Part shown: positions 26,398 through 34,219 of the stretch, piece after piece
Layout of the letters: each line of letters begins with the position of its first letter
Numbering within the stretch: position 1 is the stretch's first letter
NCBI RefSeq assembly: GCF_900109465.1
Contig: NZ_FOAZ01000020.1
Coordinates: 62,001-126,000, forward strand
Reading direction: 5' to 3'
Source of the DNA: Streptacidiphilus jiangxiensis
Lineage (GTDB): Bacteria > Actinomycetota > Actinomycetes > Streptomycetales > Streptomycetaceae
Length of the DNA stretch: 64,000 nucleotides
The notes under the pieces: model-generated
The model's input: only the letters and a program-made list of their open reading frames with translations
Databases searched by the model: none
Told to the model about the DNA's origin: nothing
Program-made: the position numbers and the translations under genes

Positions 26398-27657
26398 ATG
26401 ACGAGCGGGGCCACCGGAGCCGTGCCGGACGTGATCAGTGAGGCGCTGGCGGACCTCCGCGACCGCCTGGCAGCCGACCAGGCAGGGGAGGTCGCGCGCT
26501 ACATCCCACCCCTGGCGCTGGCGGACCCCGCGGCCTTCGGTCTCGCCCTGGTCAGTCGCGAAGGACACTGCTACCGCGCTGGTGAGTCCGACGTCCGCTT
26601 CACGATCCAGTCCGTCTCGAAGCCGTTCGTCTTTGCCCTGGCCCTGACCGACCTCGGTCTGGAGGAGACGACCCGCTGGGTGGGCGCGGAGCCGAGCGGC
26701 GAGGCCTTCAACGCCATCAGCCTGGAACCGGGCACCGGTCGTCCGGCCAATCCGATGATCAATGCGGGTGCGATCGCCACCACCGGCCTGATCCGGGCGG
26801 CGGACAACGAGGAGCGCTTCGACCGCATCCTGGACGTCCTCGGCCGCTTCGCCGGCCGTTCCCTCGACGTCGACGAGACGGTCCACCGGGCCGAGGCGGC
26901 CACCGGTGACCGCAACCGCGCCCTGGCCCACCTGCTGCGCGCCTCGGGGCGGTTGCGGCTGGATCCGGCCGAGGCGGCCGACGTCTACTTCCGCCAGTGC
27001 TCCGTGCTGGTGGACACCGTCGACCTGGCGGTCATGGCCGCGACCCTGGCCGACGGCGGGCGCAACCCGGTCACCGGCGAGCAGGTGGTCCCGGAACCCG
27101 TTGCCGTCCAGGTGCTCTCGGTCATGGCGACCTGCGGGATGTACGACGCGTCGGGCGACTGGATGCTGCGTGTGGGCCTGCCCGCCAAGAGCGGGGTGTC
27201 GGGCGGGCTGCTCGCGGTCAGCCCCGGGCGGTTCGGCGTCGCGTGCTACAGCCCGCCGCTGGACGCGGTGGGCAGCCCCGTGCGCGCGGTGGCCGCCCTG
27301 CGTGAGCTGTCGGCGCGATTCGGCCTCCATCTGCTGCACAATCCCGCTCCGAGCGCGCCTCCGGTCACCGTGGTTCGGCGAGATCCTCGAACGGGTGGTC
27401 CTGTCGTGACGGCGCAGGGGTCCCTGGACTTCACCGCCGCCGAACGGCTGGTCCACACCCTGTGGCACTGCCTGCCGGCCGGAGGTGCGGAGCCGATCGT
27501 GCTCGACCTGGAACGGGTCTCCACGGTCGACGGCGCGGCCGTGGCCGTGGTGTCCGCGACCCTGGAACGGATCGAGGCCGCGGGGCGTCCGATCCGTCTG
27601 GTCGGCCGCGCCGGCCGAGCCTTCGGGCGACGGGACTCGGAATCGAAGTGGTCGTAG
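26398..27657 (+). CDS. glsA: Glutaminase A with C-terminal STAS-like domain
   Basis: The 419-residue protein probably starts at ATG 26398; the site before it, GGGGG, is weak. Residues 1-310 are a serine-dependent glutaminase with the beta-lactamase-like fold: the nucleophile motif SVSKPF at about 71-76, NAISLEPGTGRPANPMINAG, and VMATCGMYDASGDW. It hydrolyses glutamine to glutamate and ammonia in the cytosol. From about residue 334 a STAS-like domain follows (VLDLERVSTVDGAAVAVV, RPIRLVGRAGRAF), a fusion I know from other actinobacterial glutaminases. Its place after two transporters and a peptidase suggests a glutamate/ammonia supply or acid-tolerance role. Confidence 0.93.
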   Translation: MTSGATGAVPDVISEALADLRDRLAADQAGEVARYIPPLALADPAAFGLALVSREGHCYRAGESDVRFTIQSVSKPFVFALALTDLGLEETTRWVGAEPSGEAFNAISLEPGTGRPANPMINAGAIATTGLIRAADNEERFDRILDVLGRFAGRSLDVDETVHRAEAATGDRNRALAHLLRASGRLRLDPAEAADVYFRQCSVLVDTVDLAVMAATLADGGRNPVTGEQVVPEPVAVQVLSVMATCGMYDASGDWMLRVGLPAKSGVSGGLLAVSPGRFGVACYSPPLDAVGSPVRAVAALRELSARFGLHLLHNPAPSAPPVTVVRRDPRTGGPVVTAQGSLDFTAAERLVHTLWHCLPAGGAEPIVLDLERVSTVDGAAVAVVSATLERIEAAGRPIRLVGRAGRAFGRRDSESKWS

Positions 27658-27801
27658 ATGGCTGCCCTGCCCGCCGTCCGTCCCGGCCGGCGTCCACACG
27701 ATGCGTCGGTGCAGGCATCTCGTCGCTCTGCGGTCGCGCACATGCGTACCAGTACCTAACGTGAGCAAGCCGGTACGGTCCGGCATCGAGAGGAGAAAGC
27801 G

Positions 27802-28236
27802 ATGATCACAGCGCGCGACATCATGCACGCCGGGGCCCAGTGCATCGACGCCGACGAGAGCGTCCGTGCGGCCGCCATGATGATGCGGTCCAAGGGCGTC
27901 GGAGCCCTGCCGATCTGCGGCCCCGACCAGAAGCTCAAGGGCATGATCACGGACCGCGACATCGTGATGGACTGTCTGGCCGCAGGCAAGGACCCTGACC
28001 GGATGAAGGCGATCGAGCTGTCCGGCCACGTCCACTGCGTGCGGGCTGACGACGATCTGGACGTCGTGCTGCTCAAGATGGAACAGCACCAGGTGCGCCG
28101 AATGCCCGTGATCGACAACGAGCGACTGGTCGGCATCATCACGGAGAAGGACCTGGCCATGGGGCACAAGATGGCCAAGGGCGTGACCGATCAGCAGATC
28201 ATCGACTTCATGGACAGCATGTTCGTCAAGCACTGA
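27802..28236 (+). CDS. Tandem CBS-domain protein
   Basis: The 144-residue protein starts at ATG 27802 with GAGAGGAG about 7 bp upstream. It consists only of two CBS domains: about 8-62 (ARDIMHAGAQCIDADESV, GALPICGP, GMITDRDIVMDCLAAGKDP) and about 73-130 (VHCVRADDDLDVVLLKM, RRMPVIDNERLVGIITEKDL). The GMITDRDI and GIITEKDL ends are typical adenosine-nucleotide-binding motifs. Stand-alone CBS pairs usually sense AMP/ATP-type ligands and modulate a partner, which cannot be named here. A hairpin terminator at 28259-28283 ends the transcript. Confidence 0.93.
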   Translation: MITARDIMHAGAQCIDADESVRAAAMMMRSKGVGALPICGPDQKLKGMITDRDIVMDCLAAGKDPDRMKAIELSGHVHCVRADDDLDVVLLKMEQHQVRRMPVIDNERLVGIITEKDLAMGHKMAKGVTDQQIIDFMDSMFVKH

Positions 28237-28258
28237 CGAGCTGACCGCTCGGACGTAC

Positions 28259-28283
28259 GGGCCAGGAGCCAACGTCCTGGCCC
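28259..28283 (+). terminator. Hairpin terminator after the CBS-protein gene
   Basis: The arms GGGCCAGGA and TCCTGGCCC form a perfect 9-bp stem with a 7-base loop, 23 bp after the stop codon. There is no T-tract, which is usual for high-GC actinomycetes. Confidence 0.65.
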
Positions 28284-28514
28284 GCACTCATCGCCCGCGC
28301 AGTGTCGCCTTCGTCCCATGCCGGCGCGGTCGGCCCGGCTTCGGGCGGAAAAAGGGTTCGCTGCCCGGGCCGTCCAGCCCGTGCGGGCGAGGACCGATCG
28401 ACGTCCTCGCCGCGGGGATCGGTGACAACAGGGCGGCGCGCACGTGCCGCAATGCGGTGCGCCGGATCGTGGCTGGGGGATCATGGTGGTCATGGATGAG
28501 CGTGAGGCCGTCGG

Positions 28515-30659
28515 GTGCTCCGCGACGCACCGCCCGCGACGCAGCCGGTCCTCTCGCGGAAGGGCGAGCCAGGTGATCGGGTGGGACCGGTGAACCGGGC
28601 ACAGGAGCCGGCCGAGGGGCTGACCCTGGAGGCCTTGTTCAGTCAGTCGCCGCAGGGGCTGCACATCTTCGATGCCGGACTGCGGCTGGTGCGGATCAAT
28701 CCGGCGACGGCGGCCATGCGGGGGCGTGACGCCCGAGAACTGGTCGGTCTCCCTCTGCGGGAGGTCTTCGCGCTGGAGGATCCCGATTCGGTGGAGGCTC
28801 TGGCGCGTTCGGTGCTCGAGGACGGGCGGCCCGTACTGGAACGGCGTGTGAGGGCGTTCCTCGACCCGCCCACGGCGGCGGTGCGCACGTATTCGGTGTC
28901 GCTGTTCCGGCTGCGGTCCCCGGCGGGGGCGGTCCTCGGGCTGGCAGCGACCGTAGTGGACGTGACGGAACTGGTGGTCGCCGAGGCGGGCTCACAGGCC
29001 CTGGACGCGGTACGCGCACGGGTCGGTGTTTCACTGGACGCGGTCGAGATCTGCCGTGAACTGGCCGAGGTCCTGACAGGCGGGATGGCCGACGCGGTGG
29101 TCGTGGAGATCGTCGACGCGCTGATGACCGGCGACGACCCTCCACTGCTCCCGCTACCGCCGTTCGTGGCCTTGCACGGCGCGGCCGTGCAACGTCGCGG
29201 CGCCGACACCGGAAGCGGGCCGTTCGGGTCCTCGCACCCGCCGGACGCGACATCGCCCGTCGGCCTCGCGCTGGCGCAGGGCAGGCCGGTCACGGTCACC
29301 CTGGCGGGCGAACCGGCCTGGCTGCACGCCAGTGCGGACCACGCCGCCGCGGTGCGCGGGGAAGTGCCGGCGACCGTGCTGGTGGTGCCGTTCCTGCTGC
29401 GGGGCACGCTGCTCGGCCTGGCGAGCCTTTACCGGTTCGAGGGGTCGCCGTCCTTCACCCAGGAGGACACCGTGCTGGCCGCGACGGTGGCCGACTACGT
29501 GGCGCTGTGCCTGGACAACTCACGCCGCTACACCCGCGAGCACGCGGTCGCCGCCACGGTGCAGCGCAGGTTCCTGCCCCAGGCACCGCAGGCCGCCGTC
29601 GGTCTGGAGACCGCGCAGGGCCACCTGGCGACACCTTCGGCCAGCGGCGGCTGGTACGACGTCATCCCACTGTCCAGCGCCCGTACCGCGCTCGTCATCG
29701 GCGAGGTCGACGGCTCCGGGATCCACACGTCCGCCACCATGGGCCAGCTGCGCACCGCGCTGCGCTGCCTGGCCTCGCTCGACCTGCAACCGGACGAGCT
29801 GCTGGCCCGCCTGGACGAGACCACCCGGCAACTGGCAGCGGAACGTCGCGCGCTTCCCGCCGCCGACCCGCTGCGGGAGCAGGCGCTGACGGCGAACTGC
29901 CTCTACGCGGTGTACGACCCGGTCTCCGGGACCCTCACCGCGGCCCGCGCCGGCCACCCAGGCCTGGTCCTGGTCTCCCGGGACGGAACCCTCGCCGAGG
30001 TCGACCTCCCGGACGGGCCGACCCTCGGGACCTCCGAGACCGCTCCCTTCGCCGCGACCAGGATGCCCGTCCCCGACGGCACCGTGCTGGCACTCACCAC
30101 ACCGGCACTCTTCGCCTCCCTCGGCCCGCAGGCCCTGCACGCCCACCTCGTCGCCGCCGGCGGCCGCCCCCTGCGCGAGCAGTGCGACCAGACCCTGCAC
30201 GCCTCGGCCGACGCCCGGCACGCAGGGGCGGTGATGCTGCTCCTCGGCCGGGCCATCGGACTGGATCTCGACGCCTCCGCGGACTGGAACCTGGAGCCCG
30301 ACGAGCGAGCCCCTGCGCAGGCGCGGTCGCTGGTGCGGACGCAGCTGGGACGCTGGGGACTGTCGGAGGAGGCTGTGTACGCGACCGAGCTCGTGGTGAG
30401 CGAGCTGGTGACCAACGTCGTCCGCTACGGCGAACCGCCGTGCCGTCTGCGCCTGATCCACGCCGACCGTCTGAGCGTCGAGGTCAGCGACGGCGAGGCC
30501 TCCAGCCCTCATCTGCGCCACGCCCGAACCACCGACGAGGGCGGCCGCGGGCTCTACATCGTGTCGCAACTCGCGGACCGGTGGGGCGTCCGGTTCGCCG
30601 CCCAGGGAAAGACGGTCTGGGTCGAACAACACGTCGCCGTCGGCACCGATCCGCCCTGA
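28515..30659 (+). CDS. PAS-GAF-SpoIIE-like-HATPase signalling protein with degenerate phosphatase motifs
   Basis: The product is 714 residues from GTG 28515 (GAGG upstream); GTG 28581 is an alternative. Domains in order: PAS (about 38-150; QSPQGLHIFDAGLRLVRINP), GAF-like (about 170-340), SpoIIE/PP2C-like (about 350-570) and an anti-sigma-type HATPase_c (about 585-705; ELVVSELVTNVVRYGEPP, DEGGRGLYIVSQLADRWG). In SpoIIE phosphatases the metal-binding motifs are usually GGDWYD, GDVxGHG and a late Asp pair. Here they read SGGWYDV (~377), GEVDGSG (~395) and RHAGAVMLL (~567). Phosphatase activity is therefore doubtful while the kinase-like domain looks intact. Such proteins tune sigma factors through anti-anti-sigma switches; no partner is adjacent. 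Confidence 0.88.
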   Translation: MLRDAPPATQPVLSRKGEPGDRVGPVNRAQEPAEGLTLEALFSQSPQGLHIFDAGLRLVRINPATAAMRGRDARELVGLPLREVFALEDPDSVEALARSVLEDGRPVLERRVRAFLDPPTAAVRTYSVSLFRLRSPAGAVLGLAATVVDVTELVVAEAGSQALDAVRARVGVSLDAVEICRELAEVLTGGMADAVVVEIVDALMTGDDPPLLPLPPFVALHGAAVQRRGADTGSGPFGSSHPPDATSPVGLALAQGRPVTVTLAGEPAWLHASADHAAAVRGEVPATVLVVPFLLRGTLLGLASLYRFEGSPSFTQEDTVLAATVADYVALCLDNSRRYTREHAVAATVQRRFLPQAPQAAVGLETAQGHLATPSASGGWYDVIPLSSARTALVIGEVDGSGIHTSATMGQLRTALRCLASLDLQPDELLARLDETTRQLAAERRALPAADPLREQALTANCLYAVYDPVSGTLTAARAGHPGLVLVSRDGTLAEVDLPDGPTLGTSETAPFAATRMPVPDGTVLALTTPALFASLGPQALHAHLVAAGGRPLREQCDQTLHASADARHAGAVMLLLGRAIGLDLDASADWNLEPDERAPAQARSLVRTQLGRWGLSEEAVYATELVVSELVTNVVRYGEPPCRLRLIHADRLSVEVSDGEASSPHLRHARTTDEGGRGLYIVSQLADRWGVRFAAQGKTVWVEQHVAVGTDPP

Positions 30660-30909
30660 CGGTGGATCAGCACCACCAGCCTGGTCCACCAGTGGCGGGC
30701 TCGTCGGCCGCGTGCCGTGCGGAAAGGACGTGTGGGTGGCTCCTCGTGCTGCCGCCTTTGCCGGGTCCGTTCGCGCTCGGGATGCGCGGGGCCGGCCCGA
30801 CGGCGCCCGCAGGCAGCCGGAGGACGTCGTGTCACTGCCCGTGCCACGTCCAGGCCCGTTCACTCGTGATCGACGGGCGCTGGTTTGCACACAGTCGTAG
30901 CGTGACCGT

Positions 30910-31209
30910 ATGGCCACCGCAGCAGCCGGCAGTCCCTCCTTCACGGGCGCGATCACGTTCGGCCTCGTCGGCCGGCCTGTGGCCCGGTACTCGGTGATCG
31001 GGAGCGAACACGGGCCAGGGCTCCACGCGTGCCACCGCGAAGACGCCGGGCGGATCCGCCAGAGTAAGGACTGCGGAGCCGAGAACCGCGAACTTCGCCA
31101 AGGTGAGACGGCCCGCGGCCGGGAACGCGGCGGCCTGACGGTGGTCCTCACCGTTGAGGACACGGAGCAGTCGGCGTCCGAGAAGCGGCCGCCACGACGA
31201 GCATCATGA
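30910..31209 (+). pseudogene. Truncated Ku-like DNA end-binding protein (N-terminal ~95 residues only)
   Basis: The 99-codon frame has the Ku N-terminal pattern: FTGAITFGLVGRPVARYSV, then HACHREDAGRIRQSKDCG, ETARGRERGG and VVLTVEDTE. These align with the usual SGxISFGLVxxPV, HQxHxEDxGRIRxxxxCE, EIxKGYE and ITDEDL blocks. Bacterial Ku proteins are about 270-360 residues and form the ring that holds DNA ends for LigD. Here the frame stops after the first sheet segment, and its stop overlaps the next small gene (ATGA at 31206). It cannot form a Ku ring, so it is most likely a remnant, though a short expressed product cannot be excluded. No ligD is nearby. Confidence 0.72.
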
Positions 31210-31409
31210 GCACTCACCGCGTCATCGTCCACGGAACGGAAGCGGGAACCGCGAACGGACCCGGCCGGCCCGTCAACGTCGACGGCCAGGACATCGGAGT
31301 CGCCGTCGACCTCGACGATCTGCTGCTGCTCCTCGAGGAACATGACGTCTACGACCTCGACACCGTCGAGTGGCGCGGCGGCGGACCCGACGAATGGGGG
31401 AGCGCATGA
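31206..31409 (+). CDS. Small acidic hypothetical protein
   Basis: The 67-residue product starts at ATG 31206, overlapping the end of the Ku-like remnant, and ends by overlapping the next small gene (ATGA at 31406). It is acidic in its second half (VAVDLDDLLLLLEEHDVYDL) with no Cys, no membrane segment and no recognised motif. Back-to-back 4-bp overlaps suggest the three frames were once or still are one operon. I do not recognise the family. Confidence 0.5.
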   Translation: MSTHRVIVHGTEAGTANGPGRPVNVDGQDIGVAVDLDDLLLLLEEHDVYDLDTVEWRGGGPDEWGSA

Positions 31410-31602
31410 AGCTCCTGTTCACCCTCACCCACGACGGCCCCCAGGACTGGACGCTCGCCCTGTACCGCGAGGACACCGACGAGCTGCTCTTCGCCCTGAC
31501 CGGCTTCGCAGCGAGGCGGAGGCACGACACGCCGCACAGAGCCTGCGCGCGGCCGTGCACGTCGCGGCCGTTGTCCACGCAGAGGCCAAGGCCGCCGCGT
31601 AG
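31406..31602 (+). pseudogene. Small hypothetical gene with a single-base frameshift
   Basis: From ATG 31406 the frame reads MKLLFTLTHDGPQDWTLALY and on to LFALTGF, then becomes Arg-rich nonsense. In the other frame the sequence continues naturally as SEAEARHAAQSLRAAVHVAA to a TAG at 31602. One missing base near 31507-31510 (TTCGCAGCGAG where TTCGCCAGCGAG would fit) would restore one ~65-residue protein. This is either a recent frameshift mutation or a sequencing error. The function is unknown; it overlaps the preceding small gene by 4 bp. Confidence 0.6.
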
Positions 31603-31677
31603 CCGCGCGTGAAGCAGCCCCGCCGGCCGGACGGGCGTGGCCAAGGCGGGCCGGATCCCGCCGGTCGGGAGCCGTCC

Positions 31678-31712
31678 GGCTGTTCCATCGGGGACACTCC
31701 GACGGAACAGCC
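31678..31712. terminator. Hairpin terminator between convergent genes
   Basis: GGCTGTTCCATCGG pairs with CCGACGGAACAGCC (14 positions, one mismatch) across a 7-base loop. It lies between the small + strand genes and the convergent peroxiredoxin-like gene, so it may act in both directions. Confidence 0.65.
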
Positions 31713-31772
31713 CGGGGATCGTGGCGGGACTGGGTCACGCAGGGTTCGGCGTCGGTGTGGCGTGGGTGCCCG

Positions 31773-32438
31773 TCAGTCGAGAGTGGCGAGGGCGGCCAGG
31801 ATGGCGGCGGGTTCGGTGCGGGTGGCGTAGTTGGGGTGGACGTCGATCCAGCGAAGGACGCCGGTGGCGTCGACGACGGCGACGGTCGGCATCGGCAGCC
31901 CGGGGGTGCGGTCGGCGTTGACGGTGGTGAGGTCCAGTCCGAGGGTGGCCTGGGCCTGGCGTACGGACTCGGTGGGGGCGGTGAGGATGCCCAACGCGCG
32001 GGCGATCTGGTTGCCGGGGTCGGACAGCACCGTGAAGGTCAGTTCCTTGGTCTGCTGCATGGTCAGGGAGCCGTCGGGCGTCTGCGGGCTGATCGCGACC
32101 AGGGCGACGCCGCGCGCGTCGAGGGCGGGCTGCAGTTGCTCCTGGTAGGCGCGCAGGGCGATGTTGCAGTAGGGGCACCAGGTTCCGCGGTAGAACACGA
32201 CCACGGCCGGTCGGCCGTCTCGGGCCGCGGTGAGGGTGGTGGGTTCGCCGTGAACGTCGAGCAGGTCGCCGTCGGGCATCACGGACCCGACCGGGGCGAC
32301 GCCTGCGGGGACCCCGGCAGCGTCGAGCTGCTGCTGCTCGTCGCTGAAGGCGGCCAGGACGTCGGCGGGCAGCCGGCCGGCGGACTGGTGGTGCATGGCG
32401 TCGATCTGCGCGGCGACGGTGGAGCCGGTGGTGGTCAT
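31773..32438 (-). CDS. Peroxiredoxin-like (AhpC/TSA-type thioredoxin-fold) protein
   Basis: The 221-residue cytosolic protein starts at ATG 32438 (AAGGA upstream). A helical N-terminal extension (about 1-45; AQIDAMHHQSAGRLPADVL) precedes the thioredoxin-fold domain. That domain contains the redox motif VVVFYRGTWCPYCN, with a CPYC pair rather than the single peroxidatic Cys of classical AhpC, then LVAISPQTPDGSLTMQQ and FTVLSDPGNQIARALGI. Such proteins act as thiol-dependent peroxide reductases. It is the first of a set of redox genes (SDR, GMC oxidoreductase, catalase-like) on the same strand, but is separated from the SDR by ~160 bp. Confidence 0.88.
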   Translation of the reverse strand: MTTTGSTVAAQIDAMHHQSAGRLPADVLAAFSDEQQQLDAAGVPAGVAPVGSVMPDGDLLDVHGEPTTLTAARDGRPAVVVFYRGTWCPYCNIALRAYQEQLQPALDARGVALVAISPQTPDGSLTMQQTKELTFTVLSDPGNQIARALGILTAPTESVRQAQATLGLDLTTVNADRTPGLPMPTVAVVDATGVLRWIDVHPNYATRTEPAAILAALATLD

Positions 32439-32596
32439 GAGCAGGGGTGTCCTTGTGTGAGTGATAGACAGCGGGTCTGCGGGACAGCGGGTCTGCGGGA
32501 CAGTGGGCTGTGTGGTGCAACGGGGTCTCGTGGGGCTGGCCTGGAAGCCTTCGTACGCGCCTGTGTGGCTGCCCAGGCCGACCCGGGAGGGGGAGT

Positions 32597-33337
32597 TCAG
32601 ATGGCGGCGCGACCGCCGTCGACGGGTAGCACGACGCCCTGGACGAAGGCCGCCTGGTTGCCGACGAGGTAGGCGATGGCCTCGGCGATCTCGCTCGGGT
32701 CGGCGACGCGTCCCGCAGGGGCCTGGGAGGCGATCTGGTCCAGGGCTTCGCCCATGGGCGCGGTGCCCTCGGTGCGGACGGGGCCCGGGGAGACGGCGTT
32801 GACGCGCACGCCGTGCGGGCCGAACTCCGCGGCCCAGGCCTTGGTGAGCAGGGACACGGCGGCCTTGCTGGAGCCGTACAGGGCCATGCCGGGCCGGCCG
32901 AAGCCGGCCACCATGGTCGTCAGGCTCACGATGGCGCCCTCGCCGCGTTCGGCCATGGCCGGGGCCAGGGCGGCGACCAGGAAGAACGGAGCCTTGACGT
33001 TGACGGCGTAGGTGGCGTCGAAGTCCTGCTCGGTGACGGCGTCGGTGGGCCCGAAGGCGCCGATGCCGGCGTTGTTGACCAGGATGTCGATCCGGCCGGC
33101 TGTTTCGACGGCGCGGCGGGCCAGGTCGCGTGCCGATTCGGCGTCACGCAGGTCGGCGGGCAGGAAGTCCGCCTGGCCGCCGTCGGCGAGGATGGCGGCC
33201 ACCGTCTTCGCGCCGCGCTCCGCGTCGCGGCCCGAGACCAGGATGTGGGCGCCGCGGGCCGCGAGGGCCCGGGCGGTGGCGCGGCCGATGCCGCTGGTCG
33301 ATCCGGTCACCAGGGCGATCTTGCCGGTGAGTTCCAT
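32597..33337 (-). CDS. Short-chain dehydrogenase/reductase (SDR)
   Basis: The 246-residue classical SDR starts at ATG 33337. The NAD(P)-binding motif TGSTSGIGRATARALAARG is at the N-terminus, NNAGIGAFGPTD in the middle, and the catalytic pattern is SLTT...YGSSK (Tyr-x-x-x-Lys) followed by the SPGPVRTEGT loop. An Arg after the first Gly-rich motif region (VSGRDAERG) suggests NADPH preference. It diverges from a TetR regulator with a perfect palindrome between them, so the regulator very probably controls it. The substrate is unknown. Confidence 0.93.
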   Translation of the reverse strand: MELTGKIALVTGSTSGIGRATARALAARGAHILVSGRDAERGAKTVAAILADGGQADFLPADLRDAESARDLARRAVETAGRIDILVNNAGIGAFGPTDAVTEQDFDATYAVNVKAPFFLVAALAPAMAERGEGAIVSLTTMVAGFGRPGMALYGSSKAAVSLLTKAWAAEFGPHGVRVNAVSPGPVRTEGTAPMGEALDQIASQAPAGRVADPSEIAEAIAYLVGNQAAFVQGVVLPVDGGRAAI

Positions 33338-33420
33338 GGCAACCCTCCACTGGACGTGCGTCCCCGGGGTTCTGCTGAGCCCCGGAGTGGCTTGCCCGAT
33401 CCACTATTCGCCCATAAAAA

Positions 33421-33436
33421 TGGATTGTCCAATCCA
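33421..33436. promoter_or_regulatory. TetR-type operator between SDR and TetR genes
   Basis: TGGATTGTCCAATCCA is a perfect inverted repeat of two 7-bp arms around TC. It lies in the 121-bp divergent region, about 22 bp before the TetR start. A possible -10 box (TATGCT) follows about 11 bp downstream, so bound protein would cover the promoter. Confidence 0.7.
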
Positions 33437-33458
33437 AAAACGGCGTTATGCTGGATCC

Positions 33459-34082
33459 ATGACCACGCGCACCGAACCCAGACCCGCGAAGCTGACCCGC
33501 AAGGGTGAGCAGACCCGGATGCGCATCGTGACCGCAGCCGCGCAGCTGATGTTCGACAACGGCGTCGCAGGCACCACGATGGAGGACGTCAAAGAGGCAG
33601 CGCAGGCCAGCAGCTCGCAGCTGTACCACTACTTCGCTGACAAGCAGGCCCTGGTCCTGGCCGTGATCGCCTACCAGGACGAGACGGTCGTCGGCGGCCA
33701 GGAACCCATGCTGGCCCGGCTGGACAGCATCGAGGGCCTGCGGGCCTGGTGCGGCTTCCTCGTCCAGCACCAGCGTGACCTGGAATGCCGCGGCGGCTGC
33801 CCGATCGGATCACTGGGCGGCGAGCTGGCCGAGACCGATCCGAAGGCCCGCGTCGCCGTCTCGGGCGCGTTCCAGCGATGGGAGTCCGGCATCCGCGGCG
33901 GCCTGCACGCCATGCACGAACGCGGCGAACTGGCCGCCGACCCCGAAGACCTCGCCCTCACCATCCTCGCCGCCCTCCAGGGCGGACTCCTGCTCACCCA
34001 GATCCACCGCGACGTCCGCCCGCTGGAAGTCACCCTGAAGGCCATGATCGACCACGTTGCCGCCCACACGGCGCAACCGTAG
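33459..34082 (+). CDS. TetR-family transcriptional regulator
   Basis: The 207-residue protein starts at ATG 33459. The N-terminal helix-turn-helix is clear (TRMRIVTAAAQLMFDNG, TTMEDVKEAAQASSSQLYHY), followed by an all-helical ligand domain with the CRGGCPIGSLGGELAETDP segment. That segment recalls TetR proteins that sense electrophilic or quinone-like compounds (two Cys residues close together). It diverges from the SDR gene across a perfect palindrome, pointing to autoregulated repression of the reductase. A strong hairpin terminator follows at 34179. Confidence 0.93.
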   Translation: MTTRTEPRPAKLTRKGEQTRMRIVTAAAQLMFDNGVAGTTMEDVKEAAQASSSQLYHYFADKQALVLAVIAYQDETVVGGQEPMLARLDSIEGLRAWCGFLVQHQRDLECRGGCPIGSLGGELAETDPKARVAVSGAFQRWESGIRGGLHAMHERGELAADPEDLALTILAALQGGLLLTQIHRDVRPLEVTLKAMIDHVAAHTAQP

Positions 34083-34178
34083 GCCGGGCCAAGAGCGGTC
34101 ACCTCGTACTCAGCTACCGCCCTGACCTGCTCCGTGGATCTCCCACCTCCGCCCCGGTGCCCGATCTCGGCCGGCGAC

Positions 34179-34212
34179 GTGGAGCGCAACCGACAGGGCG
34201 GTTGCGCTCCAC
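34179..34212. terminator. Hairpin terminator between TetR and GMC oxidoreductase genes
   Basis: GTGGAGCGCAACC and GGTTGCGCTCCAC form a perfect 13-bp stem with an 8-base loop. It lies between two convergent genes, ending 7 bp before the stop of the GMC gene, and could serve both. Confidence 0.75.
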
Positions 34213-34219
34213 CACAGCG

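Noticed and set aside
22512-26414. A 1300-codon open frame on the minus strand opposite the AbgT and SLC13 genes (also 11395-13191 minus, 4013-6121 plus, 577-2802 minus).
   Set aside because: The translations are Arg/Gly/His/Asp-rich without motifs and lie opposite genes with clear family signatures. They are the usual shadow frames of GC-rich codon bias.
30660-30909. A gene between the SpoIIE-type gene and the Ku remnant.
   Set aside because: The frames are Arg/Pro-rich shadows without starts or motifs.
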